Notes under the pieces: generated by a model | What the model saw: only the letters and a program-made list of their open reading frames with translations | Told to the model about the DNA's origin: nothing | The model's database searches: none | Origin: Zygnema cylindricum | Lineage: Eukaryota; Streptophyta; Zygnematophyceae; Zygnematales; Zygnemataceae | Length of the DNA stretch: 64,000 nucleotides | Assembly: GCA_037447655.1 (NCBI GenBank) | Contig: JBBHKE010001012.1 | Location: 1-64,000, forward strand | Direction of reading: 5' to 3' | Shown here: positions 1 through 11,766 of the stretch, piece by piece | Numbering within the stretch: the first letter of the stretch is position 1 | How the letters are laid out: each line of letters starts with the position of its first letter | Position numbers and translations under genes: made by a program

Positions 1-555
1 AGAGAACATGACACTCGTATTCTATGTTACTTCAGCAGTTTGGGTCTCCTAGCTTAGGTTTACTATGATGGCGGTTTAAGAGAGGAGAGGAGAGGAGGAA
101 TGGGAGAAACTGAATAGCGAAGAAAGGAAAAGAGCAAGGGCGGGGGCAGCAGGGAGAGGGGAGAGGGGAGAGGGGGGAGAAAGGACGGAGGAGGAAAGAG
201 AGAAAAAGGTGAAAGAGAGTTTGAGAGGAAAAATGAGAGGAAGAAGGGGAGAAGAAATTCAGGACACTGAACCTCACCAGGTTTAAAACATTAACGAGAG
301 AGAAAGAGGCCTAGGTTAATGGCAATATAAGAGGTCTCAAAAAAGTGAGACAGTGAGAAAAAATAAGGAGACAGAAAGTGAGAAAGGAAAAAACTACCTA
401 GTCCAGAAAGGGAGACTTGAAACCCTAAAAATTGCCATAAACCCTCAGAAAACTGACCGAAACGCCTCACTACTCCCAATAAAACCCCTTAGAAAACCAT
501 AGACAACCATAAAAAAACCTAAAAAAAACCCTAAAAACCACTCCGAAAAACTCAC
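1..555 (-). other. Intron sequence following the WWE exon
   Basis: This begins with the GTGAGT donor of exon 4. It holds a CT-rich sense strand (GA-rich on plus, about 90-250) and repeated 'aaaccctaaaaa' stretches. I see no further exon with convincing splice sites, so the next one is probably outside the window. Confidence 0.5.
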
Positions 556-3500
556 CTGCATCTGCTGTCGGAAATCCACTATGTAGGAGGTTCCCGTAGT
601 CGTGACGAGTGCGCAGTAGGCCGACCCCTCTCCCAACTCGAAGCTGACGGCCTTTGCCGCGCTCTCGTCGTACGGGTGCCACCTGCCGCCCTCAAAATAC
701 CGCACTTCCAGAGGATGCTCCACCGCGTGCTGCCAGAGGCACTCCTGCATGGCCGACTGTCGAGCGGAAATCGCCACATGGATCGCCAGGTTTCCGTACT
801 GTTTTCAACAGAGTAAGAAGACAGGAACCACAGGGGAGGTCAGTTTTCAGCAGAGAACGAGAGGGAAATTTTTGGTTTGGTTGGTGGTTTGAACCACAGG
901 AGAATTGCTACATAAATCGCGAAGTTTCTAATCAGTTTTCAGCAGGAAAAAACAGGGAAAATTTGAATTTCAGGAGAATTGCCAAATGGATCGGCAGGTT
1001 GCTGGACAGTTTCAAACAGAGAGACGGATTTCAACAGTGAGCGACAGGAAAATTTTGGTTCAGTCAGTAGTTTGACAACAGGTGAGAAGACTAAGGGTTT
1101 CAGTTTCAAAAATTGCCACTTGGGAGGTTTCCACACTGTCTTCAGCAGCGAAAAACAGGAACGACAGGAACAAGCTGGTTCATTCAGCCGCTAAACAACA
1201 AAAATGAGTGCCAGGATTTTAAATGGCCACATGGATTGGCAGGTTTCCATACTTTTTCAGCAGAGAAGGACAAAGAAAACTTGGTTCAGTTAGCAGTAGA
1301 ACCCCAGTAGAATTGCTACATGAACCAGCAGGTTTTCATACTATTTCCAACAGAGAAGACGGGGTAAATTTGGTTCAGTTAGCAGTTCGACAACAGGAGA
1401 GAAGAAGAGAGAGACAGTGGAACATTTGGTTCAGTTTGTGGTTTCAGGAAGACAGGAAAGACACCAAAAAGTAGGTTAAATTAGCAGTTGGACAACACGA
1501 ATAAGAGTCAGTTTTAAACTCAACACAGAATTCCGGACTTTTTTTACAGGAAAAGGAAAATTTGCTTTAGACAACAATTGGAAAAGATGAGGGCTGGTTA
1601 AGAGTGCCAGATGTAACTGCGCACAAGGATCAAATATTATTTCCAAACAAAAAGATAGGGAACACTGGTTCAGTTAACAGCTTTGGACGGGAAGAGGAGT
1701 AACAAAGGGCATCAGTTTTAAAATCACAACATGAATCAGCAAATTTTTGTATGGGAACATGAAACAGTGAAAAGTGGAGTATTGTTTAGGAGCTCGGACA
1801 AGACCAGGAATTTCTGTACTGTTCTGACTGAAGAAGAGAGGGAATAGCTGGTTACATTGGCAGTTAGACAGGAGGAGGGATAAGTAAAGAGTTCAAATTT
1901 GACACCACAATGTATATCGGCAAATTTGCAAACTGTTTCGGTGAAGTTGAAAAAACAGGGAGCAACTGGTTCAGTTACTGGTCGAGGACAGGAAAGACAA
2001 GGAACAAGCAGTTCAAGAAAAAAAAAAAAAGATTCAACATGTGGGAGAAGACGCACAGAGAGAGAAAACAGAAAATTTGAGAAAAAAGAAAAGGTTAAGA
2101 GTAAAGAGAGAGAAGAGAAACTGTGAAAGAAGGGACATGATCGAAACTGTGGGATAAGACAAATTATACGAGGAGAGAAACTGAGAGAGATAAAAATTCA
2201 AAAGTAGACAGAAATGAAAGAGTCGACAAACTGTGCCTGAGGGTAAAAATGTGAATTAAGACAGAAAGTAGGGAAAGCTTATAGCCTTTCAACAATAGGT
2301 TAAAGACGGTTGACAATTGCTATGGACAAGTTTTCAGAAACTGTTAAAAGCTTTTAAAAACCTAGATTTTGAATCGACTATGACAAGGATTTTCATGCAA
2401 TCAGGAAATTTTCTAAAACCCCCCAACCCTAATTCTCCAGCCTTTCCTAGAATGTTTGCATTCAAGGAAAGAGGAAAACTACATACATATAAAGAAAAGT
2501 AATAATCCAAAATGAAAAACTACCTTATCTCTCACGGTATGATCGGCTCCTTTTCGTAGCAAAAGAGCCGCGACTTCCACATAATGAGTCCGGGCAACAT
2601 GATGAAGAGGAGTTTGACCAAACTGAAAAAGAAAAACATGGAAATACCCGGTAGCAATGGCAGTACAAGTTAATAAAATGAACCATTGTGAACCCCCGTT
2701 TCCTCGTCGTTCCATTTCTCCTCCTTCCTCCCTCTCTCTCTCCTTGCCCTCCTCCCTTCCACACTCCCACTCTCCCTTTTCCTCCCTCCCTCCCTCCCTC
2801 TTCCATAATCCCTCCCTCCCTTTTCCCTCCTTTTTCACTCTTCCCTCCTCCCTCCTCCCATTTCACTCTTCCTCTCTCCCTCCTCCCTTTCCCTTCTCCC
2901 CTTCTTCCTCCCTCACTCCCTCCATCCTCCTCCCATATGGCGTAACTTCAAAAAAAGAAAAAGAAAACGATATCTCTCAAATAGCTTGCATCCATCAATT
3001 TTACAAACAACACAATTTTTTTTCTTTAAAAAGACCCACAATCCGGTATCCATAACAAAACCAAATAATACTACCCAGGTTTTTGTAATCTTTTCTTCCG
3101 GTTTTCACCTACGTTTTCACTTTCATTTTTTTACAATTTTCCGATCATTTGTTCGGGGATTCTTTTCTATGTCTTGTCAATTTTCCTTTATTTTTCTTAT
3201 ATTTTTCTTTTATCTTTCACAAATTGGCAACAGAATTACGTAATAGAAGATAAAAGTGCACAAAATTTCCACAATTCTCACATCATCTTGAATATTGAGA
3301 TACGCCCCGTTTTCCAAAAGAAGGTCCACAATTTGAAAATGTCCTAAATGGGAGGCAATGTGAAGGGGCCGGCGATGGTGCTGCAAAAAAAAGAGCAGAA
3401 AGGGAGAGAGAGGGAGAGAGAGAAAGAGAGAGAAAGAGTGAGAGAGAGAGAAGAGAGGGAAGGGGGGGAGAGGGAAGGAGGGAGGGGGGTAGAGAGAAGA

Positions 3501-4228
3501 GAGAGAGGGGAGGGAGGGAGGGAGGGAGGGAGGGAGGGAGGGAGGGGACGGAGGGAGGGAGAGAGGGAGAGAGGGAGGGAGGGAGGGAGAGAGGGAGAGA
3601 GGAGAGGGATAAGAAAACCCTAAAAGAACATAGAGAACTAAACAGGTGTTCATTCCAAAGACAAAACAAATGAAAAAACAAAAATAGCGAAAAAAGGAAA
3701 AGGAAAAAGATGACAACTTCAGATATAGTTCAAAAAATTGTGTGAAGTGATCACATTGGAAAATTCTCTCTCCTCTCTCTCCCCCTCTCCCTCCCCATCT
3801 CCCTCTTCTTTTACCCCTCTCTCCCCTCTCTCTCCACCTCCCTCTCCTCTTCCTCTCCCTCTCTATCTCCCTCTCCCTTTACTCCTCTCTCCCCCTCGCT
3901 CTCCCCCTTTCTCTCTCTCCCTCTCTCTTCCACGCTCTCCCCCTCTCTATTCCCCGCTCTCCCTCTCCCTCTCCCTCTCCCACTCCCTCTTTCTCTCCCT
4001 CTTCCCCCCCCCCCTCCCCCCTCCCCTCCCCCTCCCCTCCTCCCCCTCCCCCTCCCTTGCCTCTCCCTCCCCCTATCCTCCACAGAGCCGTACAGGAGCA
4101 GCCCTCCGTACCCTTCCTGGCGTTTTCGACGGCCTGTTGACATCCGCCCCCCGATGCACCGCCTTCCTCACACGCTCTAGGTCGCCCTTGCGCACCACGG
4201 TGGCCAGGCCATCCGCGAACAGACCCAT
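556..4228 (-). CDS. Ankyrin-repeat protein with WWE-like domain (5' part of gene, partial)
   Basis: Four exons read on the minus strand: 4228-4112, 3380-3282, 2622-2524 and 798-556. All junctions are phase 0 with GT donors and AG acceptors. Exon 1 starts MGLFADGLATVVRKGD and ends in an ankyrin-type GADVNRP segment. Exons 2 and 3 are exactly 99 bp, one 33-residue repeat each (RRPLHIASHLGHFQIVDLLL; GQTPLHHVARTHYVEVAALL). Exon 4 begins with a repeat start (YGNLAIHVAI) and runs into a segment with GRWHPYDES, SYIVDF and a closing QQMQ, the layout of a WWE domain (a fold that in known proteins binds ADP-ribose or serves ubiquitin ligases); the first conserved Trp is Tyr here. Donor GTGAGT follows QQMQ, so the gene continues beyond the left edge. 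An ankyrin-WWE adaptor or E3-ligase role is inference. The true start could lie in an upstream exon. Ankyrin call firm, WWE call moderate. Confidence 0.75.
770..1980 (-). repeat. Degenerate tandem array of splice-acceptor plus ankyrin-exon-start modules
   Basis: On the minus strand this intron repeats a module of roughly 75-190 bp: branch-like CTGAAC, pyrimidine tract, CTGCTGAAAA(C)AG, then a copy of the exon 4 start. The real acceptor is at 799. Decayed copies begin near 935, 1010, 1140, 1255, 1345, 1755 and 1940. Their translations are recognisable (YGNLPIHVAI, YENLLVHVAI, SNLPIHLAIL, YKNLLIHVVI, FANLPIYIVV), but most hit a stop within a few codons or lack a good AG. Length and identity vary along the array, with copies more decayed further from the true exon. 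Confidence 0.6.
2700..2935. repeat. CT-rich (plus) / GA-rich (minus) low-complexity tract
   Basis: An imperfect run of ctccctccctcc units lies upstream of the third ankyrin exon in transcript direction, so the transcript is purine-rich here. The long S/P/L-rich or E/R/G-rich open frames across it are low-complexity artefacts. Confidence 0.8.
3388..3610. repeat. GA-rich (plus) / CT-rich (minus) low-complexity tract at an acceptor
   Basis: (GGGA)n and (GA)n arrays lie directly upstream, in transcript direction, of the acceptor of ankyrin exon 2. They extend its pyrimidine tract to more than 200 nt on the sense strand. Confidence 0.85.
3768..4085. repeat. CT-rich (plus) / GA-rich (minus) tract after the first donor
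   Basis: Runs of ctctccctctccc lie just downstream, in transcript direction, of the exon 1 donor. The transcript of this intron is therefore purine-rich at its 5' end and pyrimidine-rich at its 3' end (3388-3610). Confidence 0.85.
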
Positions 4229-6555
4229 GCCGGCTAGCCAGGGGGTGAACTCCGAAGATACCACCACCTAAGGCAGCTCAAAGGCTTATCTTAAACCCCG
4301 CTTGCAGGTTATCAACTTTTCCTCTTACAAGATTTATCAGAATCTGGTTCCCCCCCCCCCCCCTACACTACCATGCGAATTGATCCGAAGCTGAACCCTG
4401 CTAAGCCCCAGCGTGGCTGCTTGGTATTATTTCTCTTCTCCTGTTTTCTTTCTTTCTCCGCTGTGTTGATCTGTTTCTTTTTTTTTTTGGAAACTAGCAC
4501 GGCTTGTGGTCCTTTCTGAAGTAGAATAAGGTCTGACTTCCGTACGACGATGCTACGCGTGTGCGGAATGTACGGATAGTTGTACGGACGGTACCGTGGC
4601 AGGTAGGGGAGCAGAAATAGTCAAAGGAGCCACTTCGAAGGAGAGCGTGACGGCAAGGGAAGAAATAGGAAGGGAATTGCGTCAGGACTTCGAAAAGATT
4701 TGGCTGGTCAAAACGTGACGTGACGAGTACGGAAGTCCACTGCGCGCCAAATTGTGACGTGATGTGCTGCAGGTATCCGCCCATGTTGTGACAACTTGTG
4801 ACGTACTTTGACCAAGCATGATTGCCGGTAGAGATTCTGGTACGGTACGAATTCGTACGATAACGGTAGCGTGTACGCAAACCAGGACTGTGCGACGTGA
4901 TACATATGTGACAGAACGTTACAAGTTTTGCAGGCTGTAACACGATTTGGTGATGTTGACTCGCTTTCTCACACGTGTAAATCAAAAATTGTCAGGTGGT
5001 CCTTATCCGTCGGATTGCACAAGAAAGCAGAGATCGTGCAGGTGGTCATGTACTTTCTTACAATCTAATGAAATATTTTCAATTACATTGTTTTATACTT
5101 TGTCTATTTACAGTTTTGTTTTTTTGCTCCGTCTGTTGGACAGTTGGAGTGAGCTTTAATAAGGACAAAATGTTCGTACATTTCCTTCTGAAAGCTGATG
5201 TATGGACGTTACTTCGCCGAATACCGTTCTTTTTTTAAATATTATGCTGTTATCCGGCCAATAAGATAGCGCTGTTCGTACTGCATGTGTCGGTGACAGT
5301 TCATCAGCGTTTCCTGGAAAAACGAATCGACCGACAAGCCGTTGCCAAACGTTGGCGAGTCCTGCAAATGCGAGCAGGAAGATCATATTCTTCACAGTTC
5401 CATGTAATTCCTGGAAGCAAAGGTCTGGCGGTACGTACAACCTGTCCTGCTAAAAGAGAACCATTCAATACCTTTATTCATGGTTGGGTTTAAAGTTTAA
5501 ACGGTGTACCCCAAATCTTGTCAGCGGTAAGCCTATCGCTTATACCAGTTTCGACACGATTTTGTTTACAGAAATCGCGATATGTTCCGCGACTCGTAAC
5601 ATAAATTCTTTAGTCAGTTATGATCTTTCTTTTATTAAATTTCACCACAATAAAAAAATATACAATTTAGTAAAAATCTTACAGGTTTTATTTTCACTTT
5701 AATCATCTTTTAATAATCAAGTGAAATATCATGATAATGTTGTAAATTTCGTGGTGCACACGGATTTGGCATGATCGAATTTTTATTTTCAACATCGAAA
5801 GGGGTTTCGACCTTCGTTGATTTGGTTATTGTATCCCTCAATAATAAGATTAATATTTGATGATTACACCTAGATATTTCAAATGTTTTGATCTTAATAA
5901 AATTGCATATATCTTTGATGCTAAAATCATGTCAAGCCATTACAGGAAAAAATAAGTAGAAATGACAACAAAAAAACAGTTTTAAACCCAAACGCCTTAA
6001 AGAAGCCTTAACAAACCTTAAAATGCCCCTACATACCCATAAAATCGTAAAATCCACTAGGCCGTCGATTCCCCTCCAAATTTAGAAAAGTCCAATAAAT
6101 CATAAAAATACCCTGTAAATAACATGCTAATATAAAATTAGCAACAAAAAGTGACAAACTCAATTTAATTGCCTGTTTAAATTACTAACATTATAATATT
6201 TCAATCGTTTTAAATATCAACGTTCAACATAGATTTGCATATTTTGTTGGCATGTTTATTTTGTACGCTTAATTTCTTGGTTGTCTTGCGTATATACAAT
6301 CATAAAAAGGTAGAAACAAAAAATATAATATGAAACGAGTTCCCTACGCGTAAGCTAAAAAAATCACAAATTGTGCACGTCGACGACAATATACAAGAGT
6401 AGCTTAAGTGGATTAGCTAAATTAGTTTAGCGTGATGATGCATACCCTTCGAGTGGGGGGGTACCTTTCAATACTATTAGTCGTAAATCTTACGCATTTG
6501 TGAATCTATGTATAATTTACGGCGGGTCACACAAACATATATTGAACATGCGCTT
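4229..6555. other. Upstream / intergenic region, no gene recognised
   Basis: Apart from the TGACG cluster, I see a C-run at 4350-4362 and AT-rich sequence. The 163-residue minus-strand open frame at 4494-4985 has no recognisable family features and overlaps the regulatory-looking motifs. Promoter and 5' UTR of the ankyrin gene are expected here. Confidence 0.4.
4716..4900. promoter_or_regulatory. Cluster of TGACG(T) motifs upstream of the ankyrin gene
   Basis: TGACG occurs twice back to back at 4716-4725, TGACGT at 4755-4760 and at 4799-4804, and a CGACGTG near 4896. TGACG(T) is the core of plant as-1/bZIP and animal CRE sites. The cluster lies about 0.5-0.65 kb upstream of the ATG at 4228, on the expected side. 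Function is inferred from motif clustering only. Confidence 0.35.
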
Positions 6556-7261
6556 TGTTGAAATTCATGGGCATTTAGACTCGGCTGTGATCCACTCCCA
6601 CTAGGAGTCACACTTGCACCAGCCGGGATATTCGTCTTTGGAGGAGCAGGTGGAGCACTAGGGCTAATAGGAGCACTTGCAGCAAGAGCTGAGCCATCAG
6701 TAGACATGACAGCAGAAGCAAACCCAAAGAGAAATGCATAGTAGACTAGATCTATAGTGTAGGATATGTAACTACAAATGAAAGAGGTCTTTCAACCAAA
6801 CAAACATGTACTACAAGCAAATCAAAGACAATAGAGCACAAAACACCTTAAACTGCACTCAGTGCTCTCAATCCTTAACTCCTGTGTAGAATGTACATCC
6901 TGTATTGAATTGATCAATCCTAATTGAACTAAATACTCAAAAGATCTAGAAAACATCTAAAAAGGTATAGAAAACATCTAAAACGTATGTACATGGTTCA
7001 CCTAAATATCTGGTGACAAAATCTAAGTACTTAGACCAAAATTGTCTGGAAACAATATCTAGACGCTAAAAATCCGAGAGATATGTTTCACGTCTACATT
7101 CATAGGCGGCCGTACACACTAATTTACTTAAAGATAACAATTCAGGTAGATACTAAAAAAATCCACACTAAATATAGCTAATATTGAATAGTTGGTGGTC
7201 CAAAAATATTTTAAGTCCTAAACTCAAATTCTTAAGACTTACTAAAGCTTACTTTTCAATA
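6556..7261 (-). repeat. TE-A 3' LTR, carrying an LTR-internal gag start
   Basis: The ends are inverted: the minus strand starts TATTGAAAAG (expected TG mutated to TA) after the purine tract and ends TTTCAACA. An ATG at 6707 opens a 51-codon Ser/Pro/Ala-rich frame (MSTDGSALAASAPISPSA) that reaches the LTR end as FQQ, in the same phase as the TE-C LTR. About 706 bp. Confidence 0.7.
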
Positions 7262-9578
7262 CTCCGCTTAAGCTTTGGAAGACTTACTCACTTAGACCAC
7301 ATGCTCTTCTGCATTACTCCAACTTAGGAGATGGAAGAGCTTTTGTCAATATGTCCGCAACCATTTTCTCATCAGGCAAATAACAAAGTTTGACCACACT
7401 TGCAAATACTTTCTCTCGTACCAAATGTAGCTGAATGTCCATATGCTTACTCTTAAAATGGTGACTTGGGTTTGTAGCCACAAAAATGGCTGCCTGATTG
7501 TCGCACCACATTATTTGTGTTCCGTGTTGTGTAAACCTTAATTCTTGAAAAAATGCCTTAATCCAAAGCAACTCTTTCAAGGCTGCACTCGCAACCATGT
7601 ATTCGGCTCCCATAGTCGATTGTGACGTGGCTTTTTGAAGTTTACTACTCCAACTACAAGTTCCACTTCCAATCTGAATGACATACCTAGTTGTAGACTT
7701 CCTACTAGGCACATCACCAAAGCTAGCATCACTCCAAGTATTAATGCTAACCTTGTCCCCTCCCAAAGTAAGCCAAAGATTTATAGTCCCAACAAGATAC
7801 CTTAACACCCTTTTTGTAGCCTCTCAGTCTCTCTTTCGTGGATTTTGCATACTTCTGCTCAATACACCACAGCTGCAGCTATATCGGGCCTAGTACAATT
7901 CATGAAGTAAATCAGACTTCCTGCTACTTGTCTGTAAGGTACTTCTGACATAATTTTGTTGCTCTTTTGGACTAAGTTCCTCATCTATTATGACTCCAAA
8001 CTCATGCTCTATTCCTTCAAGTTTTTGGTTATACTCCATAGGAGTTGCACAACCTTTGGCATCAGCCAAACCAATTTTTTCCAACATGTTTCCTATCGCT
8101 TCTTTTTGAGTTAGCCTTATTATTTTCTTTTCTCTATCTGTTTCAACTTGTATTCCAAGGATATATTTTGCCTCACCCAAATCCTATATTTCCAATTGTC
8201 AATTAAGAGCGTGTTTTACTCTAGCAATTTCTTCTTTGTTCCTACTAATTAGCAGAAAATCATTAACATACAGAGCAATGAATATCACCTCATCAAGATT
8301 ATCACCACACATCACATACACTCAATGATCTGAGCTAATTCTAGTAAATGCTAATCTTGTCAAGAACTCATCTAACTTTTGGTTCCATTGCCTAGGGGCC
8401 TGTTTTAGGCCATACAAAGATTTTAAAAGTATGCACACAAGATTGTCTTTTCCTGCTTCCTCATAACCCTCAGGCTGCTTCATATAAATGACCATGCAAA
8501 AAGGCAGTTTTTACATCCATTTGGTGGATGTCAAAATCCTCTATGGCAGCTAATGTAAGTAAGATGCGGACAGATGGAAACCTTACAATCAGTGAAAAAG
8601 TTTTGTCATAATCTATCCCCTCTTTTTGATTATATCCCTTAGCAACCAAGCAAGCCTTATACCTGTCTATGGAATTATCTGGGTTCAATTTTAATTTAAA
8701 CACCCATTTACTTCTAATAGCTTTTTTTCTTGGAGGAGGTTCCACCAGATCGCAAGTTTGGGCCTCTATGATGGACTTCATTTCTTCATTGACGGCTTCT
8801 ATCCAGTGTTCCCTTTTATTACTCGAAAAGCTTCTTTCAACGTTAGAGGCTCTTCTGTGTGTGCTGAATAAGCAAAGGCTGCATTTTCTCCCCTAAGTCG
8901 TGCACTTTGCCTAATTCCACCTGGGAATCTTGTCGTTGGTATAGATGGTTGGGTCCTCCTCCTCGATACATGTGATTCTTCTTGTGATTCAGATTCAGCT
9001 TGAGGTAGAGGAGAGTCTGCAACTCTTTCAGGCATAACACTTTCTGCTTTTGGTGGAGAAGATGATTGCAAGTCACTTTGAGTTGATGTTGATGCGTTTT
9101 CTATATTTTTATTGAAAAACATAGGATTTTTCTCTAAAAAGATATAATCAACACTTCGATCTTTCTTTTCATTTGTACTCTGACTAAATACATCTACTCC
9201 TTTTCCCTCATCATTCACTATGATGTTTCTGGCTACCACAACTCTATTTCTCTTAATGCCATATACTGTATAACCCTTGGCACGATCATCATACCTTAGA
9301 AATATCCCTGGTATGCCTTTTGGCTCTAATTTCCATTTTTGTGGATCATTATCTAGCATGAATATCTTACTTCCAAAAACTTTGAAGTGACTTATATCTG
9401 GTTTGTGTCCTGTCCACATTTCGTAGGGAGTTTTATCTTTTACTGCCCTTGTTTCTAGCCTGTTTCTCACATAAGCTGCACAATTCATGGCATCTGCCCA
9501 AAATTAGAAATCTATGTCCATATCAGCCATCATTGTCCTAGCACACTCTGATATGGTCATATTCATCCTCTCTGAAAC
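7262..9578 (-). pseudogene. TE-A pol remnant (integrase C-terminus, reverse transcriptase, RNase H)
   Basis: Segments in reading order: integrase C-terminal part (9488-8799; KTPYEMWTGHKPDISHFKVF), reverse transcriptase start (8781-8470; [18 protein letters not shown] and HQMDVKTAFLHG), finger/palm pieces with YVND and stops (8470-8180), YILGIQVETDREKKIIRLT (8180-7890), and RNase H (7808-7314; TWSDASFGD, QSTMGAEY, DNQAAI, HHFKSKHMDIQLHLVREK). At least three frame breaks separate the pieces. Confidence 0.85.
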
Positions 9579-9632
9579 ATGTTAGATTTCCTTGAAATCC
9601 GAGATTCGACATGTCCCACATTTAGGAAAATT

Positions 9633-9737
9633 GAGCCGGCCAGGGTTCAAACCTGGGACCTTTCACTTCAGATGCGAACGCACTACCTGGGACCTTTCAA
9701 TTCAGATGCGAACGCACTACCACTGTGCCACCAGCTT
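9633..9737 (-). repeat. tRNA-derived element (Gln-CUG-like cloverleaf) with internal 34-bp duplication
   Basis: On the minus strand: acceptor AAGCTGG, A box TGGCACAGTGG with a perfect GCAC/GTGC D stem, an anticodon arm (TTCGC/GTGAA) whose loop ATCTGAA would give anticodon CTG, T arm CCAGG-TTTGAAC-CCTGG, and 3' acceptor CCGGCTC (6 of 7 pairs). A 34-bp unit (9652-9685 and 9686-9719, one mismatch) duplicates the D/anticodon part, so it is not a normal tRNA gene; a tRNA-derived SINE head or a tRNA pseudogene fits better. It sits next to the broken end of TE-A. Confidence 0.55.
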
Positions 9738-11087
9738 GATGTAGAGACTGGCGTGTCCGTACCCATTTATTACTGGCGGCTCGAGTATGGACATTCCATA
9801 TTCTACCCCGTATTGGACCGGTTTCACGTGCCAATCCTACACGCTTTTATTTCAATAAAAAGTGTTCGATAAAAAACATGATGGTTAATTGTTAGAGAAC
9901 CTTATTATTTCCATTGAGATGGTATAAATATTTATCGCACCGCATATTCAACGACCTTTTTGGACCCCACGTTTGCGAACAAGGTCAATATTAGTCATCA
10001 AAGTTCAACTTTTGTTGACCAATTGCTACGAGTAGGCAAGAGGCGTAATCAATTTGAAAACTAGCCAACTTCTCGAGGAATTTTACTAAGAAACCACATC
10101 GTTTTGGACAAAATATGGTAAACGATGTGGTTTGTGTCGTATTCGTAACCTTTGTCGATTTGTGTTCGGTGTGGTTTTCACAACAGATATGTTACTTCAA
10201 AAAAACCATATCACTTATGAGAAACATAAGATGAAACTTCATATTTAACGACCAAGATTGAGTGGTTATATGCCAAAACGATATACTGTTAAATTTTCCA
10301 ACACATATAGGAAATAAATTTGTGTGCTGCGTAAAATGTAATTTTGTGTGAAGGAATACTTAATCGCCGACTTTCATTGTTTCAAATGGATTAAACTTAT
10401 CAACTAAACTTTTTTTACCTTGGATTTTCCATCCAAAAATGATAAACGCAATATATGAATTTGACGAACGTAAATAAAATAAGCATATGGGATAAGAACC
10501 ACAGTTTGCAATGTAAAGAAAATGAGTCTTACCTATACCGTATCAAGTTTTTGTTTCATGGCAGCCAATTTATATTATGTTCATTGAAATTAGTGTTACG
10601 TACAACAAATCTATAATTGAACAAGGCGAACACGTATTAGACGCAAACATTTTTTAACATAAGCCATGAAATTGCGTAAAATACGTCATAATACCATTCA
10701 AATTTACTATAATTTGTACGTTATGTATAGTTCGCAAACCTTAGAAGTAAATTGCTTTGCCGATGTTCGTAACGTAATATGCTTTAATTTAAAATAGTGT
10801 TGATGCCAACTCTATCTACAAGTTATAGAGTGGACACGCGAAGAAGAGTTAAGTGCCAAAATTAATGTAAATAATGTTTTGTTATTTGAACACCAATATG
10901 TAAAACAAGCTTAAAAAAAATGAATTTGCAATTACAAAAGAGAAAAAATAACGTTAATAACGATAGTCGGTATAGTAGCGTTTCAAGGTGCACATTGCTC
11001 ACCAGAATGTTAATGACACTAGTTTTGTGTCGTCTTTTTCCTTGGCCCTAAATCATACTTTAATGTTATTAACATTGAAGTGGAATT
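9738..11087. other. Intergenic AT-rich DNA, no gene recognised
   Basis: No frame with family features on either strand. Probably decayed repeat sequence between TE-A and TE-D. Confidence 0.4.
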
Positions 11088-11766
11088 TGAAATTATGTGG
11101 GCTCCGTTGCCCCACAGAATGCACAGTTCACAAGTAGCCACTAGGATAGTATCAACCCACTTTGGTTTCCCCAAAAATAACTGCCACCCTTGCAGGCAAT
11201 GACTCTGACCAGCCTCAACCCTGTGAGAACAAGACTCCCCTAAGTCAAACGCAAAAAGAATCACCGAATTTTCTCCCTTGAGCAATTCGTTATCGTTGGC
11301 CAAAGACAACCTATTTATACAGAAGGTAACCTGGATAGAGGCGCCTCAAATATTACTAAGTCCTAGTCAGCCTTCTCTCAGCTACCTATTACTAACCCTA
11401 GTCCAATAGGAAAACTATATAGTACAAAAGGTACATTAGCCGATGTACTTATTGTACAACCATTGTACAAAATGGCTTTCAAGGTGACGCTTGTGAAATC
11501 AGGAAGCCATGGTTCCTCCTCCCATCTTCTGTGGTATCCAAATAGTGTGAGACCACGTGGCTTTGCTTGAAGCTATTAACAAAGGCCGCCAAAAGCTCAT
11601 TCCGGGTGGCGGATGCAACGACGACCGTCCGATCAATTAAATTTACACGGTTCAGATTCGCGTTCGTGCATGAATTGTTTCCTAGTGTCTCGTAGTCAGT
11701 TTGGTGTGAATTTGTCGTTGTGTCAAATTTAAAGTACGTATCAAATCTAATGAGCTCATCGTTTTG

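Larger units (their letters stand above)
6556..9578 (-). mobile_element. TE-A: 5'-truncated Ty1/copia retrotransposon
   Basis: In minus orientation this is the end of integrase, reverse transcriptase, RNase H, a purine tract (AAGCGGAG) and one LTR (6556-7261). The copy stops abruptly at about 9578 inside the integrase motif that reads SERMN here (usually AERMN). The rest of integrase, protease, gag and the 5' LTR are absent. The catalytic YVDD of reverse transcriptase reads YVND and several stops interrupt it, so the copy is dead. Confidence 0.85.

Noticed and set aside
3388-3610. CRISPR-like or coding repeat array
   Set aside because: No spacer structure; simple GGGA/GA repeats in a eukaryotic intron.
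4494-4985. 163-codon minus-strand frame as a gene
   Set aside because: No recognisable domain or splice partner; lies in the presumed promoter of the ankyrin gene with repeated TGACG motifs.
9580-9873. Solo LTR with AAACA target duplication
   Set aside because: Starts TGTT but does not end in CA, and the sequence beyond is not the missing part of TE-A; the repeated 5-mer may be chance.
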